DNA of 64,000 nt from Anodontia alba (lineage: Eukaryota; Mollusca; Bivalvia; Lucinida; Lucinidae), in contig OZ024830.1 in the NCBI GenBank assembly GCA_964016985.1, forward strand, positions 77,682,763 to 77,746,762. Reading direction: 5' to 3'. The notes under the pieces are model-generated. The model saw nothing but the letters and a program-made list of their open reading frames with translations, was not told the DNA's origin and did not search any database. Below, one piece after another: positions 1 through 9,952 of the stretch; position 1 is the stretch's first letter; every line of letters starts with the position of its first letter. Position numbers and translations under genes: made by a program.

Positions 1-60
1 TCTGTTCAACACCAATATCCCTGGATTGCTTAACATAACCTTAACAATGTTATTATAACT

Positions 61-149
61 AAGTATTAGCTTTCACAAAGCTTGGTCTATGCTTAGCACA
101 CACTGTGTGCTAAGCATAGACCAAGCTTTTTCGTGAAAGCTAATACTTG
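61..149. repeat. near-perfect palindrome
   Basis: Arms of about 43 bp (AAGTATTAGCTTTCAC... and its complement) meet at an ACACTGTG centre. The structure resembles a compact foldback MITE. No second copy was recognised in the window. Confidence 0.85.
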
Positions 150-180
150 TTTTACAAAGACGTCAGATATTTAACGTTTA

Positions 181-794
181 AGTTGAATGGGTGGGCCTGG
201 AGATTTTTCTACTATTTTTCACAAGGAACTTCCTGTTAGTTTTCCTGCACACCAATGCCTTTCAGAAAACTGGTCTATTCTATAAGGAAAGAATTTGTTC
301 CTATAGGGACCTCTTTCAGAAGGAAACAAAAGCAGTTTTGACATAGTTGCCACCCCTGAAATAGGTTTATTTTCTGGACATAATAAATAAGTGTTGATGT
401 ATTAGTACCTATCACTATAAATCAGTGTAGATGGAATTTCAGTAGCAAAATATGGAAAATGGTGCCAAACTGAAAGTTTGGTGGATGGAATAAAATGAGG
501 ATAGGAAGCTGGTACAAAAAAAATCATTGAATAGGTACCAATATGCTGAGTTACTTGAAAATTAGCATAAAATATAGTAGACGTATGATTACCAATGTGA
601 AATATAATATTTATGCATTTTTTTTCTTTCCTCCCTATTTGTTCCTTATTTTAGGTGTAAATTCAATTTAAAAAAAAAAAAAATAAATAAATAAATAAAT
701 AAGACAATATCTTCTACAGAAGCAGCAGACACTAACAAAAAAGTTTATATAGGTTTAGTATATCTTTTAAAATCTAATTTTACTGAATTTTGTA
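181..794. other. unassigned sequence with MITE-G remnant and A-rich microsatellite
   Basis: 255-330 carries the MITE-G motif (CTTTCAGAA...GGTCTA...AAGGAAAGAATTTG). 670-702 is poly-A followed by (AAAT)n. Nothing else was recognised, and no exon matching the missing rogdi N-terminus was seen. Confidence 0.5.
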
Positions 795-1282
795 TTTGCT
801 ATGGGGTATGCCAAAACTATCCTGAAAATGATAAATAGGATTTGACATGTCATACAAATTGTGGCCGGCCTTGGTGGCTCAGCTGGATGCGCGTATGACG
901 GGTGATCAGAGGTTACAGGTTTGACCCCTGCTGGGTTGGCAACATTCTTTTGTGGGAGATTGATCATGAAATATTTTCTGCTGTCATTCTCTCCCTTCCG
1001 CAGATTCAAGAAGGGCAGTTGTCAGTTTCAGGCAAAAAACTGTGAACAATATGAACTAAGCCTGCCCAGTAAAAGTGTGGTTAGGTAAAGTGACCGTGCT
1101 TGACATGACCCAGTTGGGTTGACTGGGCCGTAAAACCTCAACACAAACAAAAATCATACAGATTGTCTGCCAAGGAGACAATTTGCATGAAATGTCTAAT
1201 CCTTTTTTCTGAGAAAAATTATTGAAAAAAAAATATTCAGAATGTCTTCTGTTGAAATTTTTATGCAGTATGCTAAATAAAA
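795..1282. repeat. MITE-C copy split by a SINE
   Basis: Left part GGATTTGACATGTCATAC (840-860) and right part GAGACAATTTGCATGAAATG (1170-1190) are the two halves of the MITE-C hairpin. The 863-1153 SINE lies between them, with CATACAAATTGT / CATACAGATTGT as the probable target duplication. Confidence 0.7.
863..1153 (+). mobile_element. SINE-1, tRNA-derived, full length
   Basis: The head has Pol III A-box TGGCTCAG-TGGATG and B-box-like GGTTACAGGTTTGACCCC. The body contains GATTGATCATGAAATATTTT, the TTCAAGAAGGGCAGTTGTCA segment and a 3' end TAAAACCTCAACACAAACAA. At least seven other copies or fragments lie in the window. It codes for nothing and would need LINE machinery in trans. Confidence 0.9.
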
Positions 1283-1499
1283 CCATTGTCCTGATGAACC
1301 AGGATATGTCCTACCTTTGCAAACAGTGTAGATCCAGATCAGTTGGCTTCTTCAGAAGCCAACTGATCTAAACTTGCACTGTTTGTAATTTAAGTATGTC
1401 AGTTTGTATCAACAGCCTGGATCAAGTACATGTAATCTGATTGGCGGAAAATTAGAAGTGGGCGTGGCATCTTAATTTATTCAGCATGGCAAGGGTTAA
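1278..1499 (-). repeat. MITE-A, TTAA type
   Basis: Central hairpin CAGATCAGTTGGCTTCTTCAGAAGCCAACTGATC, then ATTTATTCAGCATGGCAAGGGTTAA at the right end. This is the reverse orientation of the copies at 5645 and 22084. The left end is degenerate. Confidence 0.8.
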
Positions 1500-1594
1500 A
1501 ACTAATGTACTGAATTAGTCTGGAGTCCTTTTATTTGCAAACTATTAATTATTTATCCTTAGCTCATAGTACATGATAAGGTGGTATTTTCTGT

Positions 1595-1745
1595 GGAAAA
1601 GTATTGATATTTTTCTTTATATCTCCACTAAAACTATGTTGTAGGTACTCATTAGCAGCGCCTCACTGAGGCGCTTCTAATGAGTACCCACTACATATGT
1701 TTTCGTTGAGAAAGAAGAGAAATATTTATCTGGCTGTTTCTTTTA
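1595..1745. repeat. MITE-B foldback
   Basis: ATTTTTCTTTATATCTCCAC at the left pairs with the GAGAAAGAAGAGAAATAT arm at the right. The inner arms are TACTCATTAGCAGCGCCTC / GAGGCGCTTCTAATGAGTAC. This is the most numerous foldback family in the window. Confidence 0.85.
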
Positions 1746-1920
1746 TTTGGAGCTTTGTATCTGTTTGAAGAAACTGTGGTACATTGATTTTGAGGGAAAG
1801 TAAATATATCTTATTATGACGGGTAATTGGATAAGGATCATACTAATTGCAGCATTTTGTAAATAGTGAGCAATGCTATGAATTAGCATATTTGTCCTAA
1901 ATATCGAGACACCTTACCAT

Positions 1921-2225
1921 CATAGATCCAGATAGGTCACTTTTTTTTTTTTCAGCCCAAAAATATTGATATTTTGTTTATTTCTACATGAAAACAAGTG
2001 TTGTGGGTACTCATTAGAAGTGCCTTAGTGAAGAGCTTCTAGTGATTACCCACAATACATTGTATATTATTCCATGGAGAAAGTTTCAGAAGTGTCTCAG
2101 AGAGGTATTTTTAATGAGTATTCACAATATATGTTTTCATGGAGAAATAAGAAAAATATTATCCACATACCCCTTTTGCGGATCAATGCTTACCATACCT
2201 ATGCATAAGCTTCAGCCTTCCTAGA
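1921..2225. repeat. MITE-B copy, internally rearranged
   Basis: It begins ATAGATCCAGATAGG and has ATTAGAAGTGCCTTAGTGA / AGCTTCTAGTGATTACCC. A second partial arm set follows at 2095-2160, so it looks like a partly duplicated copy. Confidence 0.7.
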
Positions 2226-2250
2226 TACACAGAAACCTCTTTATACATGT

Positions 2251-2550
2251 AACAGATGGCTCAGTCGGATGAGCCTCTGATCGGTGATCAGGAGGTCGCG
2301 GGTTCGATCCCCTCCAAGTTTGGCAACATTCTTTTGTGGGGATTGATCATGAAATATTTTCTATAGTCATTCTATCCCTTCTGCTGATTCAAGAAGGGCA
2401 GTTGTCAGTTTCTGGAGAAAGAATGTGCACAAGTATTGGTTAACCACTTAGAAGACTAAGTCTGCCCAGGAACACTGTTGTTAGGTAAACTGACTGGCTC
2501 AACATGACCTTAATAGTTTTGACTGGGCCATTAAACTCCAACCAACCGGT
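2251..2550 (+). mobile_element. SINE-1 copy
   Basis: A-box ATGGCTCAGTCGGATGAG, then an intact B-box GGTCGCGGGTTCGATCCCC. The body and tail match the 863 copy, with the tail changed to TTAAACTCCAACC. The first ~20 bases of the head have diverged. Confidence 0.88.
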
Positions 2551-3235
2551 TCATTATAGCAGGTTTTCTGATATAACTCAGTTTGAAGATGGATCCCAGA
2601 TAAGTACACACAACATAGCTTTTTATGAAGAAGTCAGAAAAATATCATGTTTTATGGTTAAAACATAAGCTTATCAGCTTATGAGATATGGCTTAGACGT
2701 ACATGGATACATTTAACACAGGCGTGTTTACATAAAGTATGCCATCACCCTGAGCTATAATATACATGTCATAACTACACTTAACGGTAGTACCAGGGCG
2801 TGCGTTCAGTAAAGCAAAACACTCATGAGTTTTTTTCAAAAACTATTTTGCATCTTCTGAACAATCATTGTAAAGATGTCTCATGTGACCTCCAATTAGA
2901 GAGTAGCTGTTTGTTCTCGTATACTGAACTTGATGTTAGATCGAATGAACTACATGTACGTCTATAATTGTTAATTTTATATAGAATCAAATAAATAATA
3001 TCAACACAATAAACATCCCATATTTTTGGTTACAAACAAGCATACATGAATTTTATTCGCATAGGCCACCGTCTTGGTTGTGCCAAAAGACAGTTTGAGA
3101 ATACATGTGGTTTGGGGATGTTCCGTACCCTCCGCCAAAAACTATCACAACTGAACGGAAAGTTTGCTTTTGTTCTATGAGTAACAGCAAACGTTTGGGT
3201 TAACTGAACACATCCCTAATATTAGGAATATCCAG
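2551..3235. other. unassigned sequence
   Basis: Nothing coding or repetitive was recognised apart from a short inverted repeat CATAAGCTTATCAGCTTATG near 2666. Confidence 0.4.
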
Positions 3236-3322
3236 ACAAAACATTTTCTTATTTCTCCATGAAAACATGATTTATTGTGGGTATTCATTAGAGCACCTCT
3301 ACTAGACACTTCTTATGAGTAC
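3236..3322. repeat. MITE-B fragment
   Basis: CTTATTTCTCCATGAAAACATG, GGGTATTCATTAGAGC and CTTCTTATGAGTAC identify the family. The right arm is cut off where the mariner fragment starts. Confidence 0.65.
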
Positions 3323-3327
3323 GCAGT

Positions 3328-3548
3328 GGGTCACATGCAAGTTAGCCGATGTTTATGGGTCTTCCGCACTATCTTATGCTCAGGTTAAATTCTGGGTACG
3401 GGAATTCAAACACGGTAGAACGTCTTTAAAAGATGAAGCCAGGTCTGGACGCCCACTGGATGCCACCGACGAAGAAATGTGTAAGAAAATTCGGGATCTG
3501 GTATACTCTGATAGGGGAATTCAGGTGGAAGAAATAGCGCAGGCCACA
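3328..3548 (+). pseudogene. mariner transposase fragment (N-terminal HTH part)
   Basis: The frame reads LADVYGSSALSYAQVKFWV then HGRTSLKDEARSGRPLDATD and DLVYSDRGIQVEEIAQA. This is the helix-turn-helix and GRP linker of a mariner transposase, nearly identical at protein level to the relic at 23666-24754. There is no catalytic domain and no terminal repeat. It is joined directly to the satellite at 3549, so it was probably captured or truncated there. Confidence 0.85.
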
Positions 3549-5395
3549 TCCCGGGGGTTATTAGCTCCCATAGACTTATGATGGGAAAAACTTAAAAAAT
3601 CTTTTTCTCTGAAACCATAAGGCCTACAGCTTATATATTTAGTGTGTAGCAATGTTTAGTAGTCCCCTACATAAATCCTGGCAATCAAGCCCCTGGAGTA
3701 TAAACTGGCCACGCCCCGGGGGTCATTAGCTCCCATAGACTTTTAATGGAAAAAAACTTAAAAAATCTTCTTCTCTGAAACCTTGAGGTCCACAGCTTAT
3801 ATATTTAGTGTATAGCAATGATTAATGGTCCCCTACATAAATCCTGCTAATCAAGCCCCTGGGCTCCAAACTGGCCACACCCCAGGGGTCATATGTTTAT
3901 ATAGAACTATATAGCTAAATAACATTCAAAAATCTTCTCTGAAACCATGAGGCCCAGAGCTAACAGATTAAGTATGTAGCGATGTTTAGTGGTCGCCTAC
4001 ATAAATCCTGCCAACCATGCCCCTGGGGTCCAAATTTGCTGTGCCCCAGGGGTCATTAGCTCCCATAGACTTAAAATGGGAAAAGCGTAAAAAGTCTTCT
4101 CTGAAGCCATGAGGCCCACAGCTTATATATTTACCGGTAGTATGTAGCAATGTGTAGTGGTCCCCTAGTTAAATCCAGTCAATCAAGCCCCTGGGGTCCA
4201 AACTGGCCTCACCTCAGGGGTCATATGTTTAAATGGAACTGTTAGCTAAAGAACCTTGAAAATCTTCTCTGAAACCATGAGGCCCAGAGCTAACAGATTT
4301 AGTGTGTAGCAATGTTTGGTGGTCTCCTACATTAATTCTTCCAACCATACCCCTGGGGTCCAAATTGGCCACTTCTCAGGGGGTCATTAGCTCCCATGGA
4401 CTTATAGTTAAAACCGGCACAGTGGCTCAGTGGTAGAGCATCCGCTTTGTGACCGGGAGTTTGCGGGTTCGATCCACGGCCGGGTCATACCAAAGACTTT
4501 AAAAATGGTACTAGCTGCTTTTTTGCTTGGCGCTGAGCATTAAGAAAGTAGAGCTAGGAATCGGAACTGGTCAGCTCAGTGTCAGTATAATGTGATTGGG
4601 TAGAATATCATGTCAAAGTGTCTGGGGCATGATATTTCAGTGAGGCAGTACTCTAAAAGTGAGCATTGAGCTCCCTGTCACATCCAGACACCGTCGCGAT
4701 ATGACTGAAAGATTGTTGAAAGCGACATTAAGCCCAAATCAAACAAACAAACTTATAGTTAAAAAAAAAAAAATTAAAAGAATCTTTTTCTCTGAAACTA
4801 TGAGGCCCACAGCTTAAATATTTAGTATGTAGCAATGTTTAGTGGTCCCCTACATAAATCCTGCCAATGAAGCCCCTGGGGTCTAAATTGACCATGCCCC
4901 AGGGGTCATTAGCTCCCATAGACTTATAATGGGAAAACCTTAAAATCTTCTTCTCTGAAACCATGAGGCCCACAGCTCATATATTTAGTATGTAGCAATG
5001 TTTAGTGGTCCCCTACATAAATCCTGCCAACCATGCCCCTGTGGTCCACATTGGCCATGCCCCGAGGGTCATTTACTCCCACAGACTTATAATGGGAAAA
5101 ACTTAAAAGATCTTCTTCTCTGAAACCATCAGGCCCACGGCTTATTTAGTATGTAGCAATGTTTAGTGGTCCCCTATATAAATCCTGCCAATCAAGCCCC
5201 TGGGGTTTAAACTGGTTTTACTTATGGCCCTTTGAAAATTTCAGCATTTTAATCTTGTAAGCAAGATATCTCAAAAACTATTTAAGCCATTGCCTTGAAA
5301 CGACGGGCAAATAGGGAATGATTAGTAAATGACCTGATTAACTTACAGCAGTTAACTGAGGTGAGCATTGTGGCCCATGGGCCTCTTGTTTGATG
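3549..5395. repeat. satellite-bearing element, ~165-bp monomers, alternating dimer
   Basis: About nine monomers with GGGGTCATTAGCTCCCATAG, TGAAACCATGAGGCCCACAG and GTGGTCCCCTACATAAATCC. Monomer starts near 3553, 3717, 3885, 4045, 4215 and 4377 are ~165 bp apart. Types with CATTAGCTCCC and CATATGTTTA alternate at first, a ~330-bp higher-order unit. The right cap (5215-5395) ends GTGAGC...GGCCCATGGGCCTCTTG. A SINE interrupts it at 4414. Confidence 0.88.
4414..4750 (+). mobile_element. SINE-2, tRNA-derived, full length with target duplication
   Basis: The head CGGCACAGTGGCTCAGTGGT with TAGAGCATCCGCTTTG and GCGGGTTCGATCCACGGCCG is strongly tRNA-like. The tail is GACATTAAGCCCAAATCAAA(CAAA)n. Flanking direct repeats ACTTATAGTTAAAA lie at 4400-4413 and 4751-4764. 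It inserted into a satellite monomer after the array had formed. Confidence 0.93.
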
Positions 5396-5557
5396 TTTAC
5401 ATGTTAACTGCTTCAAGTTAGTGAAAAGGTGGGTGTCTCAGGCCTGCAAGGGCCTCTTGTTCAGTTTTAGCATAAGTATTGTAGAGAATTATGATTTCCA
5501 AATACATAGTATCTTGGATAATTAAAGTAAGTCAAACCTGTATATTTTGTATTGCAG

Positions 5558-5594
5558 GAATGCAGCAGACGTTTTCCCTTCAGAATGGGGTTTG
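5558..5594 (+). CDS. rogdi: rogdi coding exon, first one in window
   Basis: A 37-nt exon preceded by TATTGCAG and followed by GTAAGT. It reads ECSRRFPFRMGF plus the first base of a glycine codon, which the next exon completes. It aligns with the human segment around residue 40 (KEASLRFTLPGSGT). The incoming phase is 0. Because it is so short, the call rests on phase agreement with the next exon and the weak similarity of E-S-RF-P; it is the least certain of the nine exons. Confidence 0.75.
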
Positions 5595-5644
5595 GTAAGT
5601 GACTCCTTTATACACAGTACTAATAGCCATTCCCTCCTTACATT

Positions 5645-5856
5645 TTAACCTTTGTCATGCTGAATAAATTAAGATGCCATGCCCACTTCTAAGTTCAGCC
5701 AATTAGATAACTTGATCCGGGTTTTTGATAGAAATTCACATATTTAATGATAAACAGTGCAGATTCAGATCAGTTGGCTTCTTCAGAAGCCAATTGATCT
5801 GGATCTGCACTGTTTGCTAAGACAGGGCATGTCGTGTTTGGCAAGAGAAGGGTTAA
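5645..5856 (+). repeat. MITE-A, TTAA to TTAA
   Basis: It starts TTAACCTTTGTCATGCTGAA and ends GGCAAGAGAAGGGTTAA. The hairpin GATCAGTTGGCTTCTTCAGAAGCCAATTGATC is flanked by ACAGTGCAGATTCA and TGGATCTGCACTGT. It lies 50 bp downstream of a rogdi donor. Confidence 0.9.
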
Positions 5857-6587
5857 TGTTTTGGAAATTTATGTGAGGGTTGCTGGTGGGGCCTGGTTGT
5901 TTGAGGCTGGCTGGTCTGGCCCAGAAATATGGGTGCTTCGGCTGTTTTCAGTTTTGCAAGTGTGTTTATTTCTCTCAAGGGTCATTCTTTTTAGAGTTTA
6001 TTATGTAGGAGAAAACTTTAGAAAGTAACATTAGAATAACAAAAGTAGAGGCGTTTACTAGCTAGAGAAAACGGCAGTATTGATTGTATGTGAGACCAAT
6101 ACTGGAGGGACTGATATGAAACACACACATGATGTTCTTAGAGGCCTAATTCACTACCACTATTAGTCTTATACAGACAGTCAGGTGGCCATTAACTGAC
6201 ATTTTGGGCGGAACCTTCGGTTATGTATCAACACCTCTGTACAATAGTAATAACACCCATCCTTGAAAAGGCATAAAATCAACTCTTTTAGGCAGGTGAC
6301 TGTTGTAGAGAGAAGTTATATACATGTGTATTATTGTAGCAAGCAGCAATGTTAGAAATTAGAAAATTGGCTGTTGTATGGAGGTGTTTATTGTAGAGAG
6401 GTTAACTTACATAGCTAAGATTAAAAAGCACTGTATTTACCTTAAGTATTGGGAAAGACAAGCTTGAACAAACAGGGTAGACCCAGATCAGATTCCACAG
6501 AATGCACGTCTGGGTTGCCCCTAAAGTTATCATATTTGCCATAAAAAGCCTGTATATATTATAGAGTGCTTCCTATTACATTTTATT
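5857..6587. other. intron sequence with a MITE-F fragment
   Basis: 5857-6427 shows nothing recognisable. 6428-6520 has TATTTACCTTAAGTATTGGG and AACAGGGTAGACCCAGATCAG, the left half of MITE-F. Confidence 0.5.
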
Positions 6588-6812
6588 GCGGGTCCCCATA
6601 GCCTAGTCAATAGGAGAGTTGACTATTAATCCATTAGGTTTCTCACTGCTGTGGTTCGAGCCTCGCTCAGGTCACATGTGGGAAAGCCAAGTTCTGCTTA
6701 CAGATGGTCAGGTGGTTTTTCCCTGGGTTCTCCAGTTTTCGCCCACCTTTGATGAACAATGGGCTCGATATAAGTGAAATATTCTTGAAAGGGCCGTAAA
6801 ACCCAAATAAAA
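6588..6812 (+). mobile_element. SINE-3, tRNA-like head
   Basis: A GCGGGTCCCCATAGCCTAGT head is followed by the B-box-like GTGGTTCGAGCCTCG, a body with GTGGTTTTTCCCTGGGTTCTC, and the tail GGGCCGTAAAACCCAAAT with A-rich sequence. Single copy in the window; the SINE call rests on the two boxes and the A-rich end. Confidence 0.7.
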
Positions 6813-6941
6813 AAAAATAAAAATTGAAAAAAATTACGTTTTATTTTTACTTTTTTTTCTTTTTTCCTTCATATTTTGCACAGACATCAGTAAACTGCTT
6901 CACTCTGAAGTTTATATTCTATTTAGAAGCTGCATAATGGT

Positions 6942-7215
6942 CTATGACAGTAGCGCAAAAAACATTCCTACCATTATGTCACATATACCATTAGTGATGT
7001 GTCTAAAAAAAGCCAGATGAGTGGTAGATTTTCTGTCATTTGTAACAAGGGAGACAATTATTTTGACTTCCTCTTTGCATCCCAGCACACCAAGTCCCTT
7101 CTGAAAAGGGGTCAACTCTAAGAGGAAAGGATTTGCTCCCACAGGAAGCAAGTTCTTCCCTTTTAGAATAAACCCCTTTTCAGAAGGGAGACAACAATAT
7201 TAAATGAGTTGCTTC
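6942..7215. repeat. MITE-G (foldback) and flanks
   Basis: CCCTTCTGAAAAGGGGTCAA and AACCCCTTTTCAGAAGGGAG are inverted around 7080-7195, with GGAAAGGATTTGCTCCCACA inside. Other copies are at 39285, 47775, 48670 and 57165. Confidence 0.75.
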
Positions 7216-7244
7216 CCTTGAAAGTGTATTGATTCCCCTTAACC

Positions 7245-7467
7245 CATTGTAATCTGGAAACCCCATAAAGGGTAATTTGCAAACAGTGCAGACCCAGATC
7301 AGAGGCCACAGAATGCAGCATCTGATCAGGGTCTCCACTGCTTGCAAATAGTTCAACCATTTTTCTCTAGGAATATCTAAGTCACATAGCCTGACATACC
7401 TAAAATCAACATTAGACTCTTCAAGTATATAGTGTGGGAGAGTTCATTCAGTCTACAGTGGGTTAAA
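7245..7467. repeat. MITE-F', TTAA-type foldback
   Basis: The left end CTTAACCCATTG mirrors the right end CAGTGGGTTAA. The central hairpin is AACAGTGCAGACCCAGATCAG / TGATCAGGGTCTCCACTG. Two other copies (47428, 56483) share the GTGTGGGAGAGT segment. Confidence 0.8.
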
Positions 7468-7559
7468 TACATGTATTCTGATGGTAAGTTTGTTCTGGTG
7501 TTTATTCAGAAATGCCTATTAATTTTTTCCCTATAGGATTGTAAAAAGTATAAATTATT

Positions 7560-7725
7560 CTTCCATAGTTCCAGATAAGCAGGGATACCCAGATGATATT
7601 TTTCTTATTTCTCCACAAAACATATATTGTGGGTACTCATTAGAAGCGCCTCAGCAAGGCGCTTCTAATGAGTACCCGCAACATATGTTTTCGTGGAGAA
7701 ATAAGAAACTATTAATACTTTTCAG
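7560..7725. repeat. MITE-B foldback, well preserved
   Basis: Arms CATATATTGTGGGTACTC and GAGTACCCGCAACATATG surround AGAAGCGCCTCAGCAAGGCG. The outer TTTTTCTTATTTCTCCAC pairs with GTGGAGAAATAAGAAA. Confidence 0.88.
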
Positions 7726-7939
7726 TTGAAAAAGGACCTTATCTAGAGCCATGTTCTTTACTGATTCAGAATATTGACTTGTAGCTGAAAGATTTGCATT
7801 TGAAAACCTATTTGATAGTCTTCTTGCTTCTTGAGAAATTTTGGACACTGACATAAGCTTTCTTCCATTTATTTGAGATACCGGTTCTTTATTTTTTCCT
7901 ATTTTTCCTAATTTCTCTATAAACTAACACTGCATGCTG

Positions 7940-8030
7940 GGTAAAAATCACAGCAGAGGACATTTTGAAATGTTTTTCTCATTTTCGGAAAAAGAAAAAA
8001 GGATTTGACATTTCATGAGAAGAGACATTT
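7940..8030. repeat. MITE-C fragment
   Basis: Contains GGACATTTTGAAATG and AAAAAGGATTTGACATTTCATG, the left arm of MITE-C in degraded form. Confidence 0.5.
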
Positions 8031-8084
8031 TATGGGAAATACAAAGATAATGAAAAGCTTAGTTAAATTGATCCCCAATACAGT

Positions 8085-8175
8085 CCTGTGCTGAATTCCA
8101 CATCCAGTAGGATTCAAACCTGTGACTTATGGTCCAAAGTTGGAGTGCTAACCAGTTAGTTATGCAGCTGTTTCT
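8085..8175 (-). mobile_element. tRNA-like SINE head, reverse strand
   Basis: Read on the minus strand it shows AACTGGTTAGCACTCCAAC (A-box) and CACAGGTTTGAATCCTACT (B-box) at tRNA spacing. It lacks a CCA end or a convincing cloverleaf, so a decayed SINE head is more likely than a working tRNA gene. Confidence 0.55.
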
Positions 8176-8526
8176 CCTAAGAGTTAAAGAGCAAACAAAT
8201 AAATTAATAATAATAACAGGGCTGTGAAAATACTATGGCTGACTTTCTACATTTCCCCAAGGACAAGTAACAAATTTAAATTTACTTGTCTGGGACAAGG
8301 ACTTCATAGCTCTAGCTAAGCAGAGTATCCAGGTTATACGATATATACCTTTTATGTCCCGGTCATTCAAAGAATTGCGGAAAGGGCATATATTTTTACC
8401 CTTGTCCATCCATATGTCTCTGTCGGTGTCCGAAACGGTGTTAGCAATTTGTTTAAGTTTTTCAGGCATTAACAATTTGCGTTTAAGTTTTTTAAGCTGG
8501 GGAATCTGTGTCCTTTGGACATATTT

Positions 8527-8950
8527 CTATTCTTATTTCTCAAAGAAAACAGAATTATGTTGTGGGTACTCATTAAAAGCACGGGGGTGGTTGGGTGAGG
8601 CAAAGGTGTCGTGTATCTTGCATAACCAGGGCGTCCAATTTATATTGGCTTACAGTTGGGCAAGGCCTGCTGTCCTTGCAGCAGGTACGGGTAGAGGGGG
8701 AAGGTTTAATTTCATCTGTGTCTTCACTTTCATTCATTTTCCTCTTTCTCCCCTGTCCCTCCTCTCTTTCATCTCTTCTACTGTCTCTTCTATCTCTCAT
8801 CTCCCTTTCTGTGGGAGATGACACAAAATGACCCACAAGGAATGACATGTTGTAAAACCCCAACACAATCAATCACTAAAAGCACCACATCGAGGTGATT
8901 CTAATGGGTACCCACAACATATGTTTTATAAGAGAAATAAAAAAAAAAGG
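8527..8950. repeat. MITE-B foldback split by SINE-4
   Basis: The left arm TTATTTCTCAAAGAAAACA...GTACTCATTAAAAGCA and right arm CTAAAAGCACCACATCGAGG...TGGGTACCCACAACATATG flank SINE-4. The repeated TAAAAGCA is the likely target duplication. Confidence 0.82.
8583..8876 (+). mobile_element. SINE-4 copy (GGGGGTGGT head)
   Basis: It starts CGGGGGTGGTTGGGTGAGGC, has TTGGCTTACAGTTGGGCAAG and a long CT-rich stretch, and ends TAAAACCCCAACACAATCAATCA. Four copies in the window share both ends. No clear A/B boxes are visible, so it is called a SINE from its ends, length (~290 bp) and target duplications. Confidence 0.82.
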
Positions 8951-9089
8951 TTAATTTTCAGGCAAGTGAATCTTGTTTGGACAGGTAGATTTTAATCATT
9001 ACTTGTGGACAAGTAATAAAATTTGATAATTCCACAACCCTGATATTTAAAAAAAAAAAAAAAAAAAAAATGTGTTAAACTATAATACT

Positions 9090-9655
9090 TTGCCATTATT
9101 GTGTCGCAGGCAGATAATTCTGTCAGACATTGATGAAACTTGCCCATTAGCAATCCCAAACCAGATCTCCTTGATATCAATGCATGTACCAAGTTTGGTT
9201 AAAATCCCTTGACATTTACTCAAGTTATTATGCTGAAAAGAAAATATAGGCATGTCTCAGGCAGATAACCATCAAAATTTGATAAAATTTGCCCATTAGA
9301 AATCCAAAACCAGATCTCCACAATATCAATGCAAATACCAAGTTTGGTGATAATCCATTGATGTTCACTCAAGTTATCAAGTGGAAACCGAAATATGGGC
9401 GTGTCTGGAGCAGATAACTCCATCAAAATTTGACGAAATTTGCTCATTAACAATCCCAAACCAGATCTCCACAATATCAATGCATATACTAAGTTTGGTG
9501 AAAATCCATTGATGTTTACTCAAGTTATCATCCGGAAACGAAATACTGATGGATGGATGGATGGATGGACGGACGTACGACTGACGGACAGACACACGAA
9601 GATCCAACATAAAACCAAAATAACCCGCCACTATCATGTGGCAGGGTATAAAAAA
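9090..9655 (-). mobile_element. pearl/Helentron-like element, ~150-bp monomers, reverse orientation
   Basis: Three monomers with CAGGCAGATAA at 9109, 9260 and 9409 are followed by GATGGATGGATGGATGGACG and ACGGACAGAC (the reverse of the GTCC microsatellite). A terminal hairpin CCCGCCACTATCATGTGGCAGGG lies at 9622-9648. Tetranucleotide tract plus ~150-bp tandem repeats plus end hairpin is the layout known for bivalve pearl elements. Confidence 0.78.
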
Positions 9656-9659
9656 GAAA

Positions 9660-9860
9660 AAAATTTATAGCTCCAGATAAGTGTATCCAGATAATTTTTT
9701 TTTTTTTCTTATTTCCCATGAAAGTATATGTCATAAGAAGCACCTCTCTGTGCATGGCTTTAAATGAATACCTACAAGGTATAGCTCCAGATCAGAGGGG
9801 GACATCAGGAAAATAGTTTTCTTATTTCTTTAAGAAAACAAATGTTGTGGTTACTCATTT
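9660..9860. repeat. two MITE-B fragments
   Basis: Each part has ATAGCTCCAGATA(A)G, TTTCTTATTT and a piece of the ACTCATT arm (9665-9770 and 9780-9865). Neither arm pair is complete. Confidence 0.6.
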
Positions 9861-9952
9861 ATAAGAAGAGAAGGTGATGTCTGGGTGAAAGTTTTCAGTA
9901 TTAATACTGAATTCAATATTGAGAAGATTTTTTGTCCTATATAAGGATTTAT

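Noticed and set aside
4414..4490. Possible functional tRNA gene
   Set aside because: Good A and B boxes but it continues into a SINE body with an A-rich tail and target duplication, so it is a SINE head.
1..5557. Search for the missing first rogdi exons
   Set aside because: No segment with the expected E-EF-WLL--EVH pattern and splice sites was found by eye; not claimed.
8085..8175. Possible minus-strand tRNA gene
   Set aside because: Boxes are present but no convincing acceptor stem could be paired.
8354..8872. 155- and 99-codon frames near 8.4-8.9 kb
   Set aside because: They cover SINE-4, whose CT-rich stretch lacks stops; the same frame recurs in each SINE-4 copy (56.1, 56.6, 58.0 kb).
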